A DNA stretch of 29,124 nt, from the NCBI GenBank assembly GCA_015067895.1, contig SVLP01000031.1:1-29124 (forward strand), written 5' to 3'. Positions 24,128 to 29,124 of the stretch are shown here, piece after piece. The notes beneath the pieces are model-generated. The model searched no databases and had not been told where the DNA came from. It was given only the letters and a program-made list of their open reading frames with translations. A program made the translations under genes and the position numbers. Source of the DNA: Oscillospiraceae bacterium. GTDB lineage: Bacteria > Bacillota_A > Clostridia > Oscillospirales > Oscillospiraceae. The first letter of the stretch is position 1, and each line of letters begins with the position of its first letter.

Positions 24128-24269
24128 GAAAGAGACTTATCTGCTTCGTGCAGCAGCGTACCTCTTGCCTCCCTCCAAGAGGGAGGGCCGAGAGATCGTG
24201 CTTCCATTTTGCTGTTTCAAGCCAATGAGCATATATCCATAAAATCATGCATACCAAGGAGGAGACCCC

Positions 24270-25385
24270 ATGGCATCCAAAGTTTACTTCACCGATTTCT
24301 GCACCGGCAACCGGGAGAGCCTGCCCCAGAAGCTGGCCCGGCTCATCATGAGCGCGGGCTTCGATCAGATCGATTTTGAGAAGAAATACGTGGCCATCAA
24401 GATCCACTTCGGCGAGAAGGGCAACCTGGCCTTCCTGCGGCCCAACTATGCAAAGGTGGTGGTCGATCTTGTGAAGGATCTGGGCGGCAAGCCCTTCCTG
24501 ACCGACGCCAACACCATGTACGTCGGCTCCCGGAAGAACGCCCTGGATCATCTGGACACCGCCTATGAAAACGGCTTCTCTCCCTTCTCCACCGGCTGCC
24601 ACGTCATCATCGCCGACGGCCTGAAGGGCACCGACGATGTGGCCGTTCCCGTGGAGAACGGCGAATATGTGGAGAAGGCCTGGATCGGCAGAGCCGTCAT
24701 GGACGCCGACATCGTCATCTCCCTGAACCACTTCAAGGGCCACGAGGAGGCCGGCTTCGGCGGCGCCATCAAGAACCTGGGCATGGGCTGCGGCTCCAAC
24801 GAGGGCAAGCGGGACATGCACTCCAATGGCCGTCCCTCCATCGACCCGGAGAAGTGCGTGGCCTGCGGCCAGTGCGCCAAGAACTGCGCCCACGACGGCC
24901 CCCAGCTCCGGGATGGTAAAATGTTCATCAACCAGAAAAACTGCATGGGCTGCGGCCGCTGCATCGATGTCTGTCCCACCCAGGCCATCTACCACGACAA
25001 CAAGCAGGCCGTGGAGCTGCTGAACTACAAGATGGCCGAGTACGCCAAGGCCGTCGTCCAGGGCCGTCCCCATTTCCACATCAGCCTGGTCTGCGACGTC
25101 AGCCCCTACTGCGACTGCCACGCCGACAACGACCTGCCCATCGTCCCCGATGTGGGCATGTTCGCCTCCTTCGATCCCGTGGCTCTGGATCTGGCCTGCG
25201 CCGATGCCGTCAACGCACAGCCCGTGATCCCCGGCTCCAAGCTGGATCGCTCCCGCCGCAAGCCCGGCCGTGAGGGTCTGGACAACCTGACCGCCAACTT
25301 CGCCCACACCAACTGGCGCACCCAGATCTCCCACGGCAAGAAGATCGGCCTGGGCGAGGACAGCTACGAGCTGATCCGCGTATGA
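24270..25385 (+). CDS. DUF362 domain protein with two 4Fe-4S clusters
   Basis: A 371-residue cytoplasmic protein. The DUF362 core spans most of the chain, including KIHFGEKGN and SLNHFKGHEEAGFGGAIKNLGMG. It is interrupted by a bacterial ferredoxin insert: CVACGQCAKNC (Cys196, 199, 202, 206) and CMGCGRCIDVCP (Cys225, 228, 231, 235), ligands for two 4Fe-4S clusters. The family is found widely in anaerobes, and its reaction is not established; electron transfer is likely. ATG 24270 lies behind AAGGAGGAGACCCC. The stop codon overlaps the DUF89 start (ATGA, 25382-25385), so the two proteins are probably made in step and act together. Confidence 0.88.
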   Translation: MASKVYFTDFCTGNRESLPQKLARLIMSAGFDQIDFEKKYVAIKIHFGEKGNLAFLRPNYAKVVVDLVKDLGGKPFLTDANTMYVGSRKNALDHLDTAYENGFSPFSTGCHVIIADGLKGTDDVAVPVENGEYVEKAWIGRAVMDADIVISLNHFKGHEEAGFGGAIKNLGMGCGSNEGKRDMHSNGRPSIDPEKCVACGQCAKNCAHDGPQLRDGKMFINQKNCMGCGRCIDVCPTQAIYHDNKQAVELLNYKMAEYAKAVVQGRPHFHISLVCDVSPYCDCHADNDLPIVPDVGMFASFDPVALDLACADAVNAQPVIPGSKLDRSRRKPGREGLDNLTANFAHTNWRTQISHGKKIGLGEDSYELIRV

Positions 25386-26257
25386 GACTGGACGCCCAGT
25401 GTATTCTGTGTCTGCTGAAGCGGCACAGCGAGACGGCGGCGAAATGCGGGGATGAAGCCCAGGTGACGGCCTTCACCCGGGATCTTATGCGCCTTCTTTG
25501 CGACGGCCCTGTGGAAATGTCCGCGCCCTTTTACACCCCCGGCATCACGAAGCTCTTCACCGAGCACTTCGGTCTGGCAGACGACCGGTTCGCCGAGGAA
25601 AAGGAATTAAGCAACCGCTACGCCCTGGAGCGGCTGGAGAAGATCACCGGCATGGTGCGCTCCGCCCCCGATCCCCTCTATGCGGGACTCCAGGCGGCGA
25701 TTCTGGGCAATTACATCGATTTTTCCGCCCTTCAGGGGGAGGTCAGCTTTGAGAAGCTGGACGAGATGCTGGATATTCTGTATACCATCAACGTCGACCA
25801 GGAGAGCTTCGGCAAGCTCCGTGACGATCTGGAAAAGGGAAAAGAGCTCCTCTACCTGACCGACAACGCCGGTGAGATCGGCTTCGACCGGGTGTTCCTG
25901 GAGGTCATCGCCGATACCTTCCCCAATCTGTCCATCACCGTCTGTGTCCGGGGCGGCCCCACCCAGAACGACGCCACCCGGGCCGATGCGAAGGTCGTGG
26001 GTCTCCCCTTCCCCATCATCGACAACGGCACCCGGATCCCCGGCACCGTCCTGGAGCTGGCCAGCGGGGAGCTGAAGGAGGCACTGGAAAAAGCCGATGT
26101 GACCATCGCCAAGGGTCAGGCCAACGTGGAGACCCTGCTCGACACCGGCCACGGCTATAACATCTACTACGCCTTCCTCGTCAAGTGCAAGCGGTTCATG
26201 GATCGCTTCCAAAGGGCGAAGCTCACCCCCATGCTGGTTCGGGAATTGGATCTGTAA
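25382..26257 (+). CDS. DUF89 (damage-control phosphatase-like) protein
   Basis: A 291-residue protein of the DUF89/ARMT1-like family. It has the metal-site segments DNAGEIGFDR (from Asp161), RGGPTQNDATRADA (190-203) and AKGQANVE (243-250). Characterised relatives are metal-dependent phosphatases that remove harmful sugar phosphates or damaged cofactors. This prokaryotic branch has an N-terminal CxxC (Cys7/Cys10), also present here, that might bind metal. The GTG/ATG choice is settled by the four-base overlap with the DUF362 gene. The overlap with an iron-sulfur protein suggests a redox-linked or repair role; that link is inference. A strong terminator follows at 26265. Confidence 0.88.
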   Translation: MRLDAQCILCLLKRHSETAAKCGDEAQVTAFTRDLMRLLCDGPVEMSAPFYTPGITKLFTEHFGLADDRFAEEKELSNRYALERLEKITGMVRSAPDPLYAGLQAAILGNYIDFSALQGEVSFEKLDEMLDILYTINVDQESFGKLRDDLEKGKELLYLTDNAGEIGFDRVFLEVIADTFPNLSITVCVRGGPTQNDATRADAKVVGLPFPIIDNGTRIPGTVLELASGELKEALEKADVTIAKGQANVETLLDTGHGYNIYYAFLVKCKRFMDRFQRAKLTPMLVRELDL

Positions 26258-26264
26258 GATTGCG

Positions 26265-26300
26265 AAAGCACCGGAAATCCACGGATTTCCGGTGCTTTTT
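26265..26300 (+). terminator. strong terminator of the DUF362-DUF89 operon
   Basis: A stem of about 15 bp (26265-26280 with 26283-26298) with a tight loop, followed by TTTTT (26296-26300), seven bases after the stop codon. Confidence 0.95.
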
Positions 26301-26305
26301 GCATT

Positions 26306-26531
26306 TGTTATTATGTTGTGACCAGCTTCCGTCTATCACTGTCATTGCGAGCCCCATAGGGGCGTGGCAATCTCCTGGAACAGCCTATCGATAATCAACG
26401 CAGTTGCAAACGAGGACATAACCGCAATATTTCTTTTACTACGTTATTCCACGATGACAGGTTATACCAGGAGATTGCCACGGCCTGCGGCCTCGCAATG
26501 ACAGTGGTAGTGGTTACCTGGTTCGATCACA
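26306..26531. repeat. GTCATTGC-family inverted-repeat element, copy 4
   Basis: The core runs from GTCATTGCGAG (26341) to CTCGCAATGAC (ending 26502). The left private palindrome is CCCCATAGGGGC-like and the right is GGCCTGCGGCC-like; the inner arms are GTGGCAATCTCCTGG and CCAGGAGATTGCCAC. The right flank AGTGGTAGTGGTTACCTG closely matches that of copy 1. It lies between convergent genes; nothing else was seen at 26301-26548. Confidence 0.85.
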
Positions 26532-26548
26532 TGGACATTGCTGGAATC

Positions 26549-27082
26549 TTACACGACCTCCGTCCACTTTTTCGGGAATGCGGTGGGCATACCGTTGTCG
26601 TTCAGCCGCTTTTGCAGCCAAATGACCCCCAGCCAGCGGCCCATCTTGAAGCCGCAGTCCTCGAAGGTGGAGTGATAGCGGTAGCCCAGCTTTTCATGGA
26701 AGGCCACGCTCCCCTGGTTCTCCGTGGTGATGAGGGCATAGGCCACCCGGTAGCCCTGCTTGGTCAGGATCTCCTCCAGCCGCTGGTAGAGCTGACGGCC
26801 CACGCCCCTGCCGTGGATGCTGGGGTGCAGGTAGATGCTGACCTCGGCGCACCAGCGGTAGGCCGCCCGCTCCCAGGGGGCACCGGCGTAGGCGTAGCCC
26901 AGCACCTCGCCCTCCTCCTCCCAGACCAGCCAGGGGAACTGGGCGATGTGGTCGTAAAACCGCTGGGTGAAGGTGCGCAGACAGGGCACGTCATATTCAA
27001 AGGAATAGGTGGTGTTCTCCACATAGGGGCGGTAGATCGCCAGCATGGCAGGCAGATCCCGGTCAGTTGCGAAACGGATCAT
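26549..27082 (-). CDS. GNAT-family N-acetyltransferase (phosphinothricin/methionine-sulfoximine acetyltransferase-like)
   Basis: A 177-residue acetyl-CoA-dependent transferase. The start MIRFATDRDLPAMLAIYRPYVENTTYSFEY is typical of the Pat/YncA subgroup, and the acetyl-CoA loop is HGRGVGRQLY (about residues 96-105). The later TTENQGSVAFHEKLGYR is the usual motif B. Relatives acetylate phosphinothricin, methionine sulfoximine or other small amines, so detoxification or amino-acid modification is likely; the substrate is not readable. ATG 27082 lies behind AGGAGGTAACTC. Monocistronic, and convergent with the DUF89 gene. Confidence 0.92.
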   Translation of the reverse strand: MIRFATDRDLPAMLAIYRPYVENTTYSFEYDVPCLRTFTQRFYDHIAQFPWLVWEEEGEVLGYAYAGAPWERAAYRWCAEVSIYLHPSIHGRGVGRQLYQRLEEILTKQGYRVAYALITTENQGSVAFHEKLGYRYHSTFEDCGFKMGRWLGVIWLQKRLNDNGMPTAFPKKWTEVV

Positions 27083-27104
27083 GAGTTACCTCCTGGTAAG
27101 AGTT

Positions 27105-27257
27105 GAGATTGGAGAGTGAAGAGTGGAGATCGGCAGGATTTTGCACGGTTCAGATATTTCATATTTTATAGAAAAAACGCATCTGTGTCAACGCAGCATT
27201 TTCTTCTGAAGCAGGCTCTGAAAAATCTTCACTCTCCACTCTTCACTCTCCAATCTC
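27105..27257. repeat. purine-rich inverted repeat with 25-bp perfect arms
   Basis: The arm at 27105-27129 and the complement of 27233-27257 are identical over 25 bases, and the same 25-mer recurs at 8764-8788. The 103-base centre (27130-27232) is AT-richer and non-coding. The element lies between the GNAT ribosome site and the mgtE promoter, so it could fold in a GNAT antisense transcript or in the DNA itself. Its origin is unknown. Confidence 0.85.
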
Positions 27258-27268
27258 CCTCAAAACGG

Positions 27269-27297
27269 TTGACATCAATCAAAATTAGAGCTAAAAT
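27269..27297 (+). promoter_or_regulatory. sigma-A promoter of the mgtE leader
   Basis: A perfect TTGACA (27269-27274), a 17-base spacer and TAAAAT (27292-27297). Transcription should start near 27304, leaving a leader of about 159 bases that holds two small reading frames. Confidence 0.85.
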
Positions 27298-27338
27298 AAA
27301 AGAGCCTATGGGCAAATTTACGACTTAGGAGGACGACC

Positions 27339-27410
27339 ATGGAATCTGGCAGTAGCAGCGGCACATCCGGCCGAAGTAGCATAGACCACGATTCGTGGTT
27401 GGCTGAATAA
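27339..27410 (+). CDS. candidate leader peptide 1 upstream of mgtE
   Basis: A 23-codon reading frame with an ideal AGGAGG (27327-27332) six bases before ATG. The product starts MESGSSSG and ends DHDSWLAE: Ser/Gly-rich first, acidic with one Trp near the stop. The last codons span a 6-bp hairpin (ACCACG 27385-27390 with CGTGGT 27394-27399), and GGCCGA (27369-27374) can pair with TCGGCC (27418-27423) just before the second small frame. Translation of this frame could therefore change access to the downstream sites. I know of no named family. A leader role is inferred from the ribosome site and position. It is not an M-box riboswitch by eye. Confidence 0.6.
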   Translation: MESGSSSGTSGRSSIDHDSWLAE

Positions 27411-27425
27411 CAGGAGATCGGCCCG

Positions 27426-27479
27426 ATGTGTTTTATTCCAATCGTACATAGGAGGAAAACACATGGCAGAACGTTTTGA
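27426..27479 (+). CDS. candidate leader peptide 2, overlapping the mgtE start
   Basis: A 17-codon frame starting at ATG 27426, nine bases after CAGGAG (27411-27416). The product starts MCFIPIVH and ends HGRTF. Its codons for Arg-Arg-Lys-Thr-His are the mgtE ribosome site and spacer (AGGAGG at 27450-27455). It ends at TGA 27477-27479, inside mgtE but in another frame, so ribosomes on it would cover the mgtE start and could terminate and re-initiate upstream. It could also be a chance frame; its ribosome site is weaker than that of the first peptide. Confidence 0.45.
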   Translation: MCFIPIVHRRKTHGRTF

Positions 27480-28842
27480 GATCGTGCAGAAGGCCATGCA
27501 GAGCTTTCTGGACGGCAAGAAGTACACCACCCTGCGGGATATGCTGGTGACGATGAACCCCAGCGACATCGCAGGTATTTTCGACGCTCTGGAGGAGCAG
27601 CGGATCCCGGTCATGTTCCGACTGCTGCCCAAGGAGCTGGCAGCCGAGGTATTCGTGGAGATGGAGCCCGATGCCCAGGAGCTGCTCATCAAGGGCTTTT
27701 CCGACAATGAGCTGAAGGAAGTCCTGGACGAGCTTTACGTGGACGACGCGGCAGACCTGGTCGAGGAGATGCCCGCCAATGTCGTCAAGCGGATCTTAAA
27801 GCATGCAGACCCGGAGATGCGCTTCGCCATCAACCAGATTTTGCGCTATGAGGAGAATTCCGCAGGCTCCATCATGACCACCGAATATGTCTCATTGCGC
27901 CCCCACATGACCGTGGGCGAGGCCATCCTGCGCATCCGCCGCCAGGGCGTGGACAAGGAGACCATCTACACCTGCTACGTCACCGACTCCAGCCGGAAGC
28001 TCCTGGGCATGGTCACCGTCAAGGATCTTTTGCTGGCGGACGATGACGACACCCCCATCCGGGACATCATGCTCACCAACGTGATCTTCGCCTCCACCTC
28101 CACCGACCAGGAGGAGGTGGCCCAGATGCTGAGCAAATACAACTTCCTGGCCATGCCCGTGCTGGACTCCGAGAGCCGCATGGTGGGTATCGTCACCTTC
28201 GACGACGCCATGGACGTTCTGGAGGAGGAGGCCACCGAGGATATCGAGATGATGGCCGGTATGACCCCCTCGGAGAAGCCCTACCTGAAGAACACCCCCT
28301 TCGAGCTGTTCAAGAACCGCTTCCCCTGGCTTTCCATGATGATGGTCTCCGCCACCTTCACGGGGCTTATCATGACCTCCTTCGAGGATGCCCTGGCCAA
28401 GGTCATCGCCCTTTCTTCCTTCATCCCCATGCTGATGGGCACCGGCGGCAACTCCGGCTCCCAGTCTTCCGTCACCGTCATCCGCGGTCTGAGCCTGGGC
28501 GAGCTGAAGTTCAAGGACATCGGCACCGTGCTGTGGAAGGAGCTGCGGACTGCCCTGCTGTGCGGTCTGGGTCTGGCAGCGGTGTGCTTCGTCAAGATCT
28601 GGCTCATCGACCGGATGCTGTTCCACAACCCCGATATCACCCTGATGGTGGACTTGGTGGTCTGCTGCGCCCTGTGCGTCACGGTCATCATCGCCAAGGC
28701 CGTTGGCGCGGTGCTGCCCATGGTGGCAAAGGTGCTGGGCGCAGACCCGGCGGTCATGGCGTCGCCCTTCATCACCACCATCGTGGACGCCGTGTCCCTG
28801 CTGGTCTACTTCCTGTTCGCGAAGCTGATTTTGGGCCTATAA
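27463..28842 (+). CDS. mgtE: magnesium transporter MgtE
   Basis: A 459-residue Mg2+-gated channel. The N-terminal superhelical domain (about 1-130) and the tandem CBS domains (about 137-260) are the cytosolic Mg2+ sensor. The plug helix follows (about 262-284). Five membrane helices start near 285, with the PMLMGTGGNSGSQ segment (322-334) and a final helix containing TTIVDAVSLLVYF, whose Asp corresponds to the pore aspartate known in the family. The channel admits Mg2+ and closes when cytosolic Mg2+ is high. ATG 27463 follows AGGAGG by seven bases. It is the only large gene behind the promoter at 27269, with two small frames before it. Confidence 0.97.
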   Translation: MAERFEIVQKAMQSFLDGKKYTTLRDMLVTMNPSDIAGIFDALEEQRIPVMFRLLPKELAAEVFVEMEPDAQELLIKGFSDNELKEVLDELYVDDAADLVEEMPANVVKRILKHADPEMRFAINQILRYEENSAGSIMTTEYVSLRPHMTVGEAILRIRRQGVDKETIYTCYVTDSSRKLLGMVTVKDLLLADDDDTPIRDIMLTNVIFASTSTDQEEVAQMLSKYNFLAMPVLDSESRMVGIVTFDDAMDVLEEEATEDIEMMAGMTPSEKPYLKNTPFELFKNRFPWLSMMMVSATFTGLIMTSFEDALAKVIALSSFIPMLMGTGGNSGSQSSVTVIRGLSLGELKFKDIGTVLWKELRTALLCGLGLAAVCFVKIWLIDRMLFHNPDITLMVDLVVCCALCVTVIIAKAVGAVLPMVAKVLGADPAVMASPFITTIVDAVSLLVYFLFAKLILGL

Positions 28843-28891
28843 ATGCAGTTAAAAGGGGCTGTAAAGAAACACCTAGGTATCCAAACAACAT

Positions 28892-28936
28892 ACAGCAGCA
28901 GTGACACACAATCAAGTGGGACACTGCTGCTGTTTT
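28892..28936 (+). terminator. terminator of mgtE
   Basis: A 12-bp stem (ACAGCAGCAGTG 28892-28903 with CACTGCTGCTGT 28922-28933), an 18-base loop and TTTTC. The large loop and short T-run make it a moderate call. Confidence 0.7.
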
Positions 28937-28943
28937 CTATGTT

Positions 28944-29110
28944 GGATCAATCGGATCAGGTGACCACATCCATGTCATCGCGAGGGCGGGAGCCCGTGGC
29001 GATCTCCTGGTACGATGTGCAGATTTGTGACGCAGTACCAGGAGATTGCCGCGTCGCCTGTCGGCTCCTCGCAATGACAGCGGTAGACGGCAGATGGTTC
29101 TTCTGATTGA
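28944..29110. repeat. GTCATTGC-family inverted-repeat element, copy 5
   Basis: The core runs from GTCATCGCGAG (28974) to CTCGCAATGAC (ending 29078). The inner arms GGCGATCTCCTGGTAC and GTACCAGGAGATTGCC pair, closing a short centre. The left flank GGATCAGGTGACCAC (28953-28967) is the complement of the right flank of copy 1, which shows that the full element has longer ends than the core. The left private palindrome is GGGCGGGAGCCC-like, the right TCGCCTGTCGGCTC-like. It reaches almost to the end of the window. Confidence 0.85.
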
Positions 29111-29124
29111 CTCATGTATAACCC

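Noticed and set aside
27304..27462. An M-box or other known magnesium riboswitch before mgtE
   Set aside because: By eye the conserved M-box segments are missing; the leader instead contains two ribosome-site-led small frames. A covariance search would settle this.

Overview
The window looks like chromosomal DNA of a GC-rich, low-GC-clade (Clostridia-type) spore-forming anaerobe, most likely a gut Oscillospirales-like bacterium. The evidence is spoVT, Firmicutes-type parS sites, a HrcA-type CIRCE element before groES-groEL, sigma-A promoters with AGGAGG ribosome sites, and a ferredoxin-type DUF362 protein. Codon use is strongly G/C-ending, which produces very long false antisense reading frames. 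No prophage, transposase, CRISPR array, tRNA or rRNA gene was found.

Layout. 1-1477: terminators, a tandem hairpin array, a leftward XRE regulator with a 15-residue repeat tail, and a palindromic repeat. 1478-6370: a very large secreted protein with two 5'-nucleotidase modules, a tyrosine-phosphatase module between them and a C-terminal leucine-rich-repeat tail. 6700-7911: a MalY/PatB-type PLP enzyme. 8271-13238, all leftward in map order: mscL, serS, a coiled-coil membrane protein coupled to parB, parB, parA, and a zinc-ribbon membrane protein, with two perfect parS sites beside parA. 13441-15282: typA. 15370-15996: an AT-rich four-helix membrane protein of unknown function that interrupts the housekeeping block. 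16245-18158: CIRCE-groES-groEL, whose terminator hairpin is built around a third parS. 18469-19470: a membrane-anchored transglutaminase-like protein. 19628-20170: spoVT. 20359-21702: an ECF sigma factor with its probable membrane anti-sigma factor. 22064-23935: a WbpM/CapD-type nucleotide-sugar dehydratase. 24270-26257: a coupled DUF362-DUF89 pair. 26549-27082: a GNAT acetyltransferase. 27339-28842: mgtE, preceded by two small upstream reading frames.

The gaps between genes are dense with palindromic repeats of at least five designs. (1) Five copies of a GTCATTGCGAG-ended inverted repeat carry swapped short palindromes at one fixed position. (2) Three copies are mosaics of small hairpins bounded by CTTGCC(C/T)CCC ends. 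(3) Two purine-rich inverted repeats share a 25-mer. (4) One AT-rich relative lies between parA and parB. (5) An ATGAAGT-punctuated hairpin array lies near the left end. They sit mostly at gene ends, next to or between terminators.

The most unusual items are the multi-phosphatase secreted protein, the tandem small-ORF leader of mgtE, the parS sites merged with transcription terminators, and the modular palindromic repeats. All functional statements are based on motif recognition by eye; no database search was run.
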